From assembly GCA_033782935.1 (NCBI GenBank), contig JAWQEG010002467.1:54705-118704 (forward strand): a DNA stretch of 64,000 nucleotides, in the 5' to 3' direction. Within the stretch, counting starts at the first letter, position 1. Each line of letters begins with the position of its first letter. The notes below the pieces were generated by a model. The model was not told the DNA's origin. It did no database searches and worked only from the letters and a program-made list of their open reading frames with translations. Source of the DNA: Petrolisthes cinctipes. Its lineage: Eukaryota; Arthropoda; Malacostraca; Decapoda; Porcellanidae. Position numbers and translations under genes: made by a program. This document shows positions 48,701 through 58,574 of this stretch, piece after piece.

Positions 48701-51700
48701 CCACACACCCTGGCGTACCTTGTAGAGTGCCATGAAGAATATTGAGGGTGAGGGAGCTGTGACTCTCATTCTCAGCAGTGATGAAGATGGCGTAGAGACA
48801 GTGACGCTGGCTCAGGTCACTCAGCACTTGTGATGGTGGGATGTCAGGTGGAGGGAACAGCAGGTCCACCATCAAGTTCATGTTCTTCAGTTGAGCTTCC
48901 ACATTTTCAGCGTAGTCCCTACAAGTAGAATATCACTACTGAGTACGGATTCTATTTACAATCTTGAATTAGGCCCCCACATTCATAGCATATCATTAAC
49001 GTCCCAGTCGAGGCAAGATTGTTAAAGTATTCAATGAATACTGGCTTTAGTATTATAACTTCAAAGATTACAACAGACTTGAACTGAAATAATAATCAGA
49101 GCTGCATTTCTCACCTCTGCATTTTGTTGGGAACTACAATCTCAACATCATTAGGTCTGTTGGGGTCCAATGGGTCAAGTGGTTCCCTGTAGGGGCGGTA
49201 AGAGGGAGGGGGCTGGGGTGGCTGTTGTTGTTGTTGTGGTGGTGGTGGTTGTTGTTGTTGCTGTTGTTGCTGCTGCTGCTGTTGCTGCTGTGGTGGGCGG
49301 GACGAGGAGTAAGAGTCCCCATAACCACGGTAATAGTTTCGGTAGTAGTCGTCGTACATGTCGTCAAAGTCCTCCCCACCCCCTCCTCCACCTCGCCCCC
49401 TCCCCCCACCCCTCATGCCCCCATCACGGTCTCCTCCTTCATCCCGGTCACCTCGCCCTCTTCCAGCTCCACCGTTTCGTCTGTTGGAAATGGAGGCTCC
49501 AGAGTCACCAAAACTGTGCCAAGGAGCAGATAAGCTAAAATGAGATAGCATATTCTATTTCTTTACATATTTTGGAGAGATAAGAAAGGCAATCATTAAA
49601 ATACTGTCAGTAACAAAATTAAATTACTTATATCAATCATATTAGGCAGAGACAATGAATTTCAACATTAACTTTTCAACAGGTGTAGAGTTTTATAAGT
49701 AAAAGACAGATCTACACAATCAGTCCTGTACTAACCCAAAATATTCCGAGTAATAATCATCATCCTGTCGGTTGGGTGGAGGTGAACGTTCCCTGTTGGC
49801 ACCACCATACTTGGACCTCCGTGACCCGCCTGCTGGGGGACCGATGCCTCCACCAATCTTGGCTGGCTTCACATCTGTCAAGTGTTGTTATGCTAAGAAG
49901 GCTCCAGCTGTGTATGTATTGCTTTCCACTCCTATATTACTAAAACCCAAAATCCTAAATGAGTAGCCTTGAGACAACTGCCTACAAAGAATGGAGGATG
50001 ACCCCAATCTCCCTGGCAGTCGGAGGTCCCCAAACTCCCTGGTCCAGTAAGCTTCGGTCCCATCTTCCTGGGATAGGCATATAGGGCCAGCCCCTCCTTT
50101 ATTTTAATTTGTTTTTTTCACTGCGACCAGAGCCTACCGAGGGTCTGTGGGGCAGGAATCAATTCTGCCCTGGGATAACATCAACAACAATAACAGCACA
50201 ATAGGTCTGAATATGTAAACAGTTACAGTAACAGGGTCAACATATAATGAAAAGACAATATGTCGTCATCTTGCAAGTGATTAAGTCCCTTCCCCACAGT
50301 TACAGCAGTTGTTGGACACTCACCCACTCTGTGTCCATCAATGTAGGCATTACTTCCTGCAGCCAGGCAGGCCATGGCCTCATCTTCTTCTTCAAACTGT
50401 ACAAATCCAAATTTATTCCTGGTGATGGACACACCTATCAGGAAAGAAATTATAGAAAGAAAAGTTACTAAAATATAATAAATACAATGTCGTTGCTCTG
50501 CCAAGGATAAATTCAAAACTCTACACATGGTAAAAAAACCAATGCACTAAGTCAGTTGTGTGAGGGGGAACGAAGTCAACCATCATCAGACTACATGGTG
50601 ACCCAGATTTCCTCACATGTTTACTCTAGGAGACAAAGCTGGCTTGACGTGCTACAATCAAGCATCACCAAGCGACCCAAAACATGGTCTTGAAGGTTAT
50701 CTCCAAAATACAAAAAAATTTAAACACATCAGATATACGGTACTCATGCAACGCTATCAAGCTCATTAATAATATATATGGCATTATTCAATTGTAATCA
50801 CGTTCACTTTTTATAAACTACTTAAATGCTCAAAAATATTTCAACTCGTCAGTGTACAGTGTACAACAAGCATCTCTTGCACTTAAGTACGGTATGGTAT
50901 ATGAACTATCATACCCACCAAGTGTTAAATATCTAATTTACAAGAACACAGAAAATTTCAAGACTGAGAAGGTAAGTGACAAAAGAGACAAAGTGTAAAG
51001 TACAGTATATGAACTTTAAAATGACAGAAAATTAAGACTGTGAAGGTAAGTTAGGGAAGGGTCAGTGTTAAATATCTAAACTTAAAAAATGAAAAGGATA
51101 ATTTCTCGATTGAGAAGGTACTGTAAATGAGGGTAAGAGACTCACCAACCACTCTGCCATACTGAGAGAAGTACTCCTGTAACATCTCCCTGGTCATGGA
51201 CACATTGATGCTGCCTACGAAGATCCTGGCACTCACTGTCATTGGGTCTGAGGTCACGTCAGAGATACCTCTCCGACCTGGTGAGAAGTTTTGACCTCTG
51301 TCAGGAGAATATCTGAAAGGAAAATCATACAGGAAAAATATAATGGTGATTTCCAGGGCAAGAAAATTATACAAGAATAATATAAAGGTGACTTCCTGGT
51401 CAAGTAAATCATACAAGAAAAATATAAAGGTGATTTCCAGGTCAAGTAAATTATACAAGAATAATATATAAAAGAGCTTTACTGTACAGGTCACTTCCTT
51501 TAAACTTTACTGAAGGATTTTACTGACTCGAGCAGATGGTTCTGATTGCTACAGGTAATTATGTAACAATCTATCCTTAATGGAACAATACTCATTCTCC
51601 TATTCACTATTTCATTCCATACTCAGTTCCACATATAAAACTCCCAAATGTTTTCTTAAGCTTTTGTGATCTACTTCCAGAATACAAACTGAATAATTTA

Positions 51701-52713
51701 ACACTTTCAAGCATGGCCTGGTTTTGTATAAATTGCACGCATTTTTGAGGCAGGACAGACCTTGCATATGGCGCACTAGTTTGAATTGGGGAAACTGACC
51801 GAGGAGGGCAGCCATACTGTCCAGACAGTGTGTGTTTCATTATATTTCATATGTTACCAGTGTACAGGACGCCTATATGACGTCCAAAATTTGAACTAAA
51901 TCTGCCGAATGGTTGACTTTTAACAAGGATTTTTTCCAAAATTAGGACGCCACAGTGGCATCCGTGAGCAAACGTAAAGTTATTTTCTTTTGTTCTAAAA
52001 CGCATCGTAGGCGTCAGACTAACATGAGAGTGTTAATAGACCAACATGATATGAGTTAAGTATATCTTTTTATGCTATTGGTCTATCATCACCTGCCATA
52101 CATTAATACACACTGAATAATTTATCAGAGTAACATGAGATGCATTAAGCATTCTTTTTATGCTATTGGTCAAACATGATTATATTATCACCTGTCATAC
52201 ATTACACAAACTGAATAACAATTTAACGGACCTACAGCAGAGGAGACGTGTTAAGTGCTGTACATTCTTTTTATGCTATTGGTCTAAAATGCTCTTATTA
52301 TCACCTGTCATACATTAAAACAAACTGAATAATTTAATAGACCAACATGAAAATTAACATGCTCATATTATCACCTTCCATACATTACAACAAACTGAAT
52401 AATAATTCAACAGACTTACAGCACATGAAGTGTCAAATACCTTCTTTTTATGCCAGAGGTCCATAAAACATGTTCGTATAATTATTTGTATTCTCATTTT
52501 ATACATGGAATAATCTCACAGACCTAACCTAACCTGACCCGACCCAACCTAACCTAAGCCAACCCAACCCGACCTAACCTAAATGAGTCGTATAAGGGAT
52601 ATTCCATTTATGTGTGTTCGTGCGCTGGTCTTCTGGCATCCTCACCTGCCTTTACTCCTGCTCCTGCTGCGGCTTCGTGAACGCCGGCGGTCACGGTCCT
52701 TCCCTCGTGACAT
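42770..52713 (-). CDS. NCOA5: NCOA5 (CIA / Neosin-like) nuclear receptor coactivator homologue, 8 coding exons
   Basis: Minus-strand exons: 52713-52646, 51312-51146, 50434-50324, 49874-49736, 49513-49115, 48918-48719, 45990-45742, 43338-42770. All are GT-AG with matching phases; 1,902 nt, 633 residues (human NCOA5 is about 580). Order: RS-rich start MSRGKDRDRRRSRSRSRSRS; an RRM (about 48-117) with RNP2 IFVGSI and RNP1 KFGFVQFE; a Gly/Arg/Tyr-rich linker; polyglutamine (about 236-260); the NCOA5 core from DVEIVVPNKMQRDYAENVEA through MVDLLF, FAIVIT-type YAIFITAE, LNILHGTLQEHRNMP; a helix-rich part RNLLLDLLDTRPLSMGDLDK; and a Pro/Gly/Ala-rich tail with ELQERILNLMKG. NCOA5 is a nuclear coregulator with an anticodon-binding-like fold; receptor binding here is inferred. 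Confidence 0.9.
43339..45741. other. Last intron of the NCOA5-like gene
   Basis: A 2.4-kb AT-rich intron. A degraded MITE-like fragment is seen at about 45555-45650 (CTTCCTCCAAATTTTGC / ACAGTTTGGAGGAATC). No gene is recognised; the frame at 45107-45373 is not supported. Confidence 0.6.
45742..48918 (-). other. NCOA5: Exons encoding the conserved NCOA5 core (anticodon-binding-like fold)
   Basis: Exons 48918-48719 and 45990-45742 encode about 150 residues: a Rossmann-like alternation with NMNLMVDLLFPPPDI, then LSQRHCLYAIFITAENES, LTLNILHGTLQ, then EHRNMPVDDALRLIEQNF. The invariant-looking EHRNMP and the strand IFITAE correspond to conserved positions in vertebrate NCOA5. The 2.7-kb intron between them carries a MITE copy (47900-48052). 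Confidence 0.85.
47900..48052. mobile_element. Fold-back MITE copy in an NCOA5 intron
   Basis: Arms ATTGGAGG...GAGTCCTTCAAATATTGCC and GCATGGTCAGGAGGAATTAG around a short spacer, with CCTCCAATTATCA and GGTCCTTAA at the right end. The rest of intron 45991-48718 shows nothing recognisable. Confidence 0.55.
51323..51470. repeat. Intronic tandem repeat of about 42 bp
   Basis: Three to four copies of a unit with the words ATACAAGAA.AATATAAAGG and TGA.TTCC.GG.CAAG.AA lie just upstream (gene sense) of the RRM exon's acceptor in the NCOA5-like gene. Confidence 0.8.
52020..52470. repeat. Tandem repeat of about 105-115 bp in NCOA5 intron
   Basis: Four to five diverged units share CTTTTTATGCTATTGGTC, ATTATCACCTGTCATACATTA and CAAACTGAATAATTTAA. 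It is non-coding. Confidence 0.8.
52521..52583. repeat. Degenerate telomere-like (CCTAA)n tract
   Basis: About 60 bp of CCTAA/CCCAA/CCCGA pentamers (CCTAACCTAACCTGACCC, then GACCCAACCTAACCTAAGCC). (TTAGG)n is the usual arthropod telomere repeat; this is its complement, partly degraded, inside the first coding-side intron of the NCOA5-like gene. Confidence 0.75.
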
Positions 52714-52762
52714 GGGTTACCGGAACTCTGTTGGCACCAAGTACGGGATTTTTTGGGGGGGT

Positions 52763-53040
52763 GGGAGGGTGGAGAGAGGTCTAATTGGTAGGATACTAAT
52801 TCCTCCAAACTATTCCAGGAAACAAACCACTTCAGTAAACAATAGGAGAGAAGGAAAAGTAATGAAGAGAATACGAGAAGGAAAAAGGATGAAAAGAATA
52901 CGAGAAGGAAAAAGGATGAAAAGAATACGAGAAGGAAAAAGGATGAAAAGAATACGAGAAGGAAAAGTAATGAGAAGAATACGAAAAGGAAAAGTAGTGA
53001 AGAGAATACGAGAAGGAAAAGGGATGAAAAGAAGGGTTCA
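52763..53040. repeat. MITE fragment plus 27-bp minisatellite upstream of the NCOA5 start exon
   Basis: 52763-52836 is a partial fold-back MITE (GAGAGGTCTAATTGGTAGGA, then AATTCCTCCAAACTATTCCA). It runs into about 6.5 copies of a 27-bp purine-rich unit (ATGAAAAGAATACGAGAAGG plus AAAAAGG) at 52858-53035. The array is open in one frame, reading MKRIREGKR repeatedly, but has no sign of being a gene; it lies in the 5' UTR intron. Confidence 0.8.
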
Positions 53041-53294
53041 GCCATAGAATTAATTAATAAGGGAGGGGCCGGGACCAAAGGGGCGCCCAAAAGACCCTAC
53101 AATATAATACAGCTAATTTATTACCCTACTACAAACAAAACCCAAAAAAACCCTATTACAAACATACAAAGCAATTTATGATGATTGGGTTTACTTAGAT
53201 TATGAAAATGAAGAACCGAATTTTTGTGTCATACGAATCCTTTTATAATTAAGCTTAACGTAATCCAATAACTGAAATATAATACGTAAAGGGA

Positions 53295-53745
53295 AATATT
53301 TATCATACATACATACATAAAAGATTGGCACTTATATACATAAAACATTGGCACATACATAAATACGTTTTATACATACATAAATTATTGCCAAACACAA
53401 TACACACATATATATATACATAAAATATTGGCAAACACGCCTATACATTTTATACACACATACATACAGCCAATACACACACACACAAACATTTTAAACA
53501 CACATACATACAGAACTTAAAACATTGGCAAACACGCCCATACACACATATACATAGGCAAATAAGCCAATACACACATACCGGTATACATTTTATATAT
53601 ACGGTACATACATAAAAGATTGGCAACCACACACATACACACAATTTATATATAGGCCTGACCCACATACATACATAGGCCTAACATACAAAATACATAC
53701 ATACATATATAAAAGATTGAAACACACACACATATACATACACCC
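53295..53745. repeat. Degenerate ACAT/CATA-rich tandem array
   Basis: Repeated words ACATACATAAAA.ATTGGCA, ATTTTATACACACATACATA and CCAATACACACA form an irregular array in the first intron of the NCOA5-like gene. It is non-coding. Confidence 0.75.
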
Positions 53746-54510
53746 ATATTTCTCCCCTATTTAACAAACCACAGTCACTAATCACCACCTTATAGCCAAT
53801 ACGGACCCCGGATGTACATATATACTCACCAATAACAAAGTAAGGTGTAATAATAACCAAGAAATGCAGGGAAAACAAACAACACCCCAAACAAACACCT
53901 CGTGAGTGAGAAGCAACGCAGCAGTGGTGGTCCTGACGCCGTGTGTGCAGTGTTACCAACGTTATCATTATAGCCAATCCCTCCAAAAACTCGCCCATTT
54001 AGTGGAGAAAAATAGCCCGAGGAAATTCTACTACTATTATAACCATGGATTCTACCCACAGAGCTATACACATAGAGCGATCGACCCTGTGTTATTAGAT
54101 AGGGGAGAAGTGTCACCACAGGCGAGCGCTCTATTGTATAGATAGCTGCGCTTTGAACTCCTGTACGTACTTGTATAGTATTATGTTTCTATCCACAGTT
54201 ATTGACATTTCTCTGATTTGTAAAGCATTGTATCTTGTTATTTAATTATGCAGGTTTAGTTAAATCAATTAACAGAGCTATACGTTGTATATAATTATAT
54301 ATTATAAGAAGGTGACTGTGGATGAGTGCCAACGATAGTTTTGTTTATCTAACTCATTTCACCTTTTAACCGAAATGTATTTATATTTAATCAGCCATTC
54401 ATTGATATATCGGTTAAAGAAATACTTATTCATATATTGTGAGTCACTATAATGTAGTTAATATGCCATATCATCAATAAAAGACCGAATAAATGAAATA
54501 ATATCTTACC

Positions 54511-54600
54511 CTGGCATAAGCTAACAGGCTGGCGGGTTGAGGGGAAGGGCAAGCATCATGGCCGCCAACCCACTTCCGGTGGTGACACGCCAGGGGGGGT
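54511..54600 (-). promoter_or_regulatory. NCOA5: Likely first untranslated exon and promoter of the NCOA5-like gene
   Basis: On the minus strand a clean donor follows AGCTTATGCCAGG at 54511 (GTAAGAT). It can join the acceptor CCAACAG at 52728, leaving 14 bases of 5' UTR before the ATG at 52713. Just upstream (54571-54579) is CCGGAAGTG, a consensus ETS/GABP site common in housekeeping promoters, and a GGCGGCCATGATG segment that would give a 12-codon upstream ORF. The start site itself is inferred. Confidence 0.45.
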
Positions 54601-56074
54601 TGCTCGCTCTATATGTGTATAGCTCTGTGATTCTACCTCCATCATCATGATTATAACCCTAGCTAACTATTCTTTCTTTCTTTTTCTTTTTCTCTTTTTC
54701 AGATGTTTATTGTTGTTGTAATGGTATGTCAAAAATGAAACCCCCGAGGTGATTGTATCCATATTAATTTTTTTTTTTTTTTTTATTTGAAAAGGTTATA
54801 TATTATTTGTTGTTGTAAAGGCATATGCCACCAAGGATGAGAGACACTTGGTCAAAAACTCGCCCAATTTGGAAGAAAAATAGCCAGAGGAAGTTGATAA
54901 CTCGATTACATTTTTATAATTTTAACCATTACACTAATAACTCTTGCTTTGATTTTATTTGAATTTTTTTTTTATAATAATGAATTTCACGTTCACTTTA
55001 TAAATGTTGTAATATTTCAGGTACTGTAATCGGATACACACATAACAATTAGAATCTACCATAACTAGCCCAGTCATAATTTTATAGCCCAATTTTGGTT
55101 AAGGAAATCGCTATACCTGTATTTGTAACCATGAACGCCCGGCTTATGGGGATATGGGGCTATAATATACTCTGTGGGCTATAAAGCCGGAGAGAGATGA
55201 GGACGGTCTCACTCCAAGTATATTTTTTCTCTATAACACTTACTGGGTCAGGTCATGTTCGTATATCCACACCTGTACAGTAAAGGTCTTTTTCTTAATT
55301 AATAGCAATTGCTAGTCTTATATCATATTCTTTATCTATAACTACAACCAGGGAAGCACTACTACTCTTCCAACAACACAGGCCAACAAGTTTAATAGCA
55401 TGTTTGTTTTTTTTTTGTTTTTTTTTTTTTATAGTAGGCCTCTTCCGCTCCCTTTGACCTAGGGTGAGACTACTCCTTTTTGGGGGGGGGGGAGGGCTCT
55501 CGTACAGTACGTGTTTGTTTTGCGACCTGCTGAAAATGAGTGTGTGGTGACAGTAGTTTTTTTTATTAGTACGTACGCTTGCCTGAGACGACGATATTAC
55601 GTTTGGAATGGTGGAGAGAGAGGGAAATAACATTGTTGAAATTATTGGCAAGAGTAAATGGCCGGATAAATGGGAATGAAATTAGATAATGACGATCGAA
55701 ATGTGAGGGAAAGGATCGATGGAAGAACCGAAAGAAAGGAAAATATATAGAAAAGAAGAGAACATTGTCTGAGTGGCTATATTGTGCTGAACTTAATTAT
55801 AACCTGAAAGATGGGAGATCAATTAAATTCTCACAGGTGGGGCTGAGAATTTTTTTTCTTCCTAATGGAGTTTCAGGCGGTATATATAACCACAAGACAA
55901 CCAAACATCGTAAAACACCCTCGCTGGTACCATAAGAGACACATACTGTATTTGTATGGGCTTTTCCCTCACATCCCTCGATCTCTCTGTGGCTGGGTGA
56001 CAGTTTGGAAAGCGTGACGTGTTAATGTGTGAATAATTAAGTAGGAGTTGAAAATCGGAACATAAAAAAACAAT
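54600..56074. other. Non-coding region upstream of the NCOA5-like gene
   Basis: AT-rich, with T-runs (for example 54768-54784 and 55408-55430), a G-run at 55482-55491 and a segment at 54853-54895 that resembles 53985-54030. No coding exon is seen. The minus-strand frame at 55295-55651 is made of homopolymers. Confidence 0.55.
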
Positions 56075-56243
56075 TTAAGGGGAGATTCGATCTCTTGTTG
56101 GTAAATTGGAAGGCTACTGATTTCACCTATATATACCAGAAAACAGACTCCCTCAATGGCACACTAATAGGGGATCTGTTTCGTGACATAGTTTGAAGGA
56201 ATCACAGACCTTCCAACTCACCAACAATAGAATCTCCCCTTAA
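56075..56243. mobile_element. Complete fold-back MITE with TTAA at both ends
   Basis: The best-preserved copy: TTAA-GGGGAGATTC ... GAATCTCCCC-TTAA, 169 bp including both TTAA. The inner arms are GGTAAATTGGAAGGCTACTG and GGAATCACAGACCTTCCAAC. TTAA flanks and short G-rich inverted ends are what piggyBac-type elements leave, so a piggyBac-derived MITE is the most likely class. Confidence 0.8.
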
Positions 56244-56441
56244 ATAACCAGCCAAAAATATCAAACAAATTAATCTACGTGCGAGAGGGAGTATTTACAA
56301 TTTAATGTATGTTGTCTCGGGCAGTGATATTTTATACAGTATTATAATATTCCAAGCAGTTAATGCCTTACACGTATACGAGACAACAACATTAGTCCAG
56401 CAAGCCATCCAACCAACCAGCCAGAACTTGCTACATAACAT

Positions 56442-56467
56442 CACACACACACACACACACACACACA
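56442..56467. repeat. (CA)n microsatellite
   Basis: Perfect CA dinucleotide run of about 26 bp. Confidence 0.95.
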
Positions 56468-56610
56468 GGACTGGAAGTTAGTGGATCTAGCAGCAGCGAG
56501 CTTAACAAGTATTATTCCAGGCGTCAAGTTAAGCTGCCTTGGGCCTCCCTCGTGTAACTTGGGTTAACTTGGTGCCTCATGACCTGGTGTACGTGTGATG
56601 AGGTGTGGAA

Positions 56611-56779
56611 TTAAGGGGGAAATTTTGTGTTGGTAAATCTGGAGCAACTGCATGAATCCTCCAATCTATTCCAAGCAACAGAACACCATTATTTTTGCTC
56701 TTCTGGTCCTGTTTCGATCCTGGCATATTTTGGAGGAATCAAGGCACTCCAATGTACCAAACAAGATTTACCACCTTAA
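56611..56779. mobile_element. Fold-back MITE, first of a tandem pair
   Basis: TTAA-GGGGGAAATTTTGTGTTGG ... GATTTACCACC-TTAA, with the arms AATCCTCCAATCTATTCCAA and GCATATTTTGGAGGAATCAA. The right TTAA is shared with the next copy. Confidence 0.8.
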
Positions 56780-56940
56780 GGGGAGATAGAGTATACTTTT
56801 GGTGCATTGGAGCGCCTTGATTCCTCCAAAATATGCCAGAAAACAGAACTAGAGGAACAATAATAATGGTGGCCTGTTGCTTGGAATAGTTTGGAGGAAT
56901 AATTTAATTGCTCCGGATTTACCAACACTGTATCCTCATC
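56776..56940. mobile_element. Fold-back MITE, second of a tandem pair (inverted relative to the first)
   Basis: TTAA-GGGGAGATAGAGTATAC, then GATTCCTCCAAAATATGCCA, the core AATAATGGTGGCCTGTTGC, and GGATTTACCAACACTGTATC. The core is the reverse complement of that in the preceding copy. The right end has lost its TTAA (CCCCATAAGG). Confidence 0.75.
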
Positions 56941-56947
56941 CCCATAA

Positions 56948-57080
56948 GGCTCATATTCAAGAACATTCGCGGTGTATACGATGGCGTGGTAAGGGTACGA
57001 CGGTTCTACCTGTTGTGTTTCTATATGGAGCCATCGTACCACACCATCGTATGCACCATGAATGTTCTTGGATATAACCC
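56948..57080. mobile_element. Second inverted-repeat element family, copy A
   Basis: Left arm CATATTCAAGAACATTCGCG, then GTGTATACGATGGCGTGGTA; the right arm is its imperfect complement (TACCACACCATCGTATGCAC, then ATGAATGTTCTTGGATATA). Arms are about 50 bp with a short spacer. A relative lies at 57754-57925. Confidence 0.7.
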
Positions 57081-57101
57081 TAACTAAAAAGTGCATGGGG
57101 G

Positions 57102-57244
57102 ATGGAAAAAATTAAGGACATTCTCTCACTTTAGTTGTTTGCCTTAATTTTCCCTCACAGAAAAAAACAAACGAACAAATTAACAAATATAGGAGGTGGA
57201 AGGAATTAAGGATGTACAGGATCATACTTACATAAATGCCATCC

Positions 57245-57281
<37 letters not shown>

Positions 57282-57570
57282 AGACAGACAGTAGACAAAA
57301 AATATTCTCACACACTTGTCTTCCCCCTCATAAAAGAAAATAAACAACTAGGCAAATTAAGGTACACTCACACTTGCATGACTTTCCCCCACAAACAAAC
57401 AAATCAACAAACAGAAGATAGAAGGACACTCGAGCTCACATTTGCTTTCTCCCCCCACAGAAAAACAAACAAACAAACAAACAAACAATCAACAAGTAAA
57501 CATAAGGTGGAAGGATATTCTCATACTTGCCATATTTCCCTTACAAATAAACAAAAAGAAATATGCAATC
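57102..57570. repeat. Degenerate tandem array with poly(A) and (ACAA)n runs
   Basis: About five diverged units of 80-100 bp contain AGGTGGAAGGA, TTCTCACACTT-type and TTTCCCCC(A)CAGAAAAACAAACAA words. The array includes a 28-bp A-run at 57250-57277 and an (ACAA)n run at 57464-57487. No gene is seen here or in 57926-58285. Confidence 0.65.
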
Positions 57571-57753
57571 TTTTCCCACATTAAGGAGGCTCCAAATGCA
57601 ATAACTACAGGGAGCCAAAAAAAAAAAATATATAACTTAATTAAAGACTGTGACATAATACCCTATTTTGTCAATTAATAAACAGGGTTACGACAGAAAA
57701 ATAAATTGAGAGAAAATATAAATTGCCGGAACGATCGAGTGTCGAAATGAAAT

Positions 57754-57925
57754 TGTGGGCTGTATTCAAGGACATCCGTGGTGTATACGATGTTGTGGTA
57801 CCGGTACGATATGTGGCTCTATTGTGTGTCTAACTAAACTTTTGGAAATTGGGAGGCGTACTGTATATTAGGCTGGGACAGGTTGCATGCAGTTTGGGCA
57901 AGCCTTGTTCTTGAATATGGCCCTG
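57754..57925. mobile_element. Second inverted-repeat element family, copy B
   Basis: Starts GGGCTGTATTCAAGGACATC, then GTGTATACGATGTTGTGGTA, and ends TTGTTCTTGAATATGGCCC, matching copy A in the terminal TATTCAAGAACA word and the GTGTATACGATG word. Its right arm is shortened. Confidence 0.65.
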
Positions 57926-58290
57926 TATCCCATACTATTAAGAATATTTCCGTTTTCAAAATAAAAATATAGAGAACGAAAATATTAAGGATAAACTCAA
58001 AAGGGAAATATTATTAAATCAGACTGTTTTTTTTTATATTTGTTTGGTTATTTCTGATGAGCTCCCCTGGTCTGGTGTTCATAATATATCTATAAAATTA
58101 AGGTTTATGGTCCGGTATAAGTTTAGGAAGGGAAGGAGCGTGAAAATATATTGTTGAAAACGACCTAGCTCTTATCACTTATCAATACTTTACGACTGGC
58201 TGATCTGGAATAATAGCCTATCTTCTATGTGATAGAATAATAATAATAATAGGCTAATAAAAATAAGAATAGAAGTAAAAATGAAAATAT

Positions 58291-58291
58291 T

Positions 58292-58361
<70 letters not shown>
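58291..58361. repeat. Compound trinucleotide microsatellite (CTA)n(ATA)n
   Basis: About 13 CTA units are followed directly by about 10 AAT/ATA units. The polyserine/valine and polyisoleucine frames on the minus strand are products of this repeat. Confidence 0.95.
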
Positions 58362-58363
<2 letters not shown>

Positions 58364-58574
58364 TCTCGTACAGTACGTAGGTTGTAAAATATATTAAATT
58401 TGTACAAGTAAGTTTGCAACATTCTTTATAATAATAGGAAATAAAAATAATAACATGGCTTGGAAAAAAAAATAACGATGCCATAACTTTCCAATAAAAA
58501 TGAAACTAAGAAAAAGAGAAGCAAAAACATAAAAGAAAAAAGTTTAGGTTTGTAAACATTAACCGCGTGAATAG

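Noticed and set aside
49170..49543. Plus-strand polyvaline/polyleucine frames
   Set aside because: Complement of the polyglutamine/polyglycine coding exon of NCOA5.
52583..53047. 154-residue plus-strand frame with MKRIREGKR repeats
   Set aside because: It begins inside an intron, runs antisense through the NCOA5 start exon and ends in a purine-rich 27-bp minisatellite; no sign of selection or splice sites.
54557..54600. Coding start ATGGCCGCC on the plus strand next to the ETS site
   Set aside because: The frame closes quickly, and the same segment is better explained as the untranslated first exon and promoter of the minus-strand NCOA5-like gene, which has a matching donor.
58225..58484. 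Minus-strand frames with polyserine, polyvaline or polyisoleucine
   Set aside because: Translations of the (CTA)n(ATA)n microsatellite.
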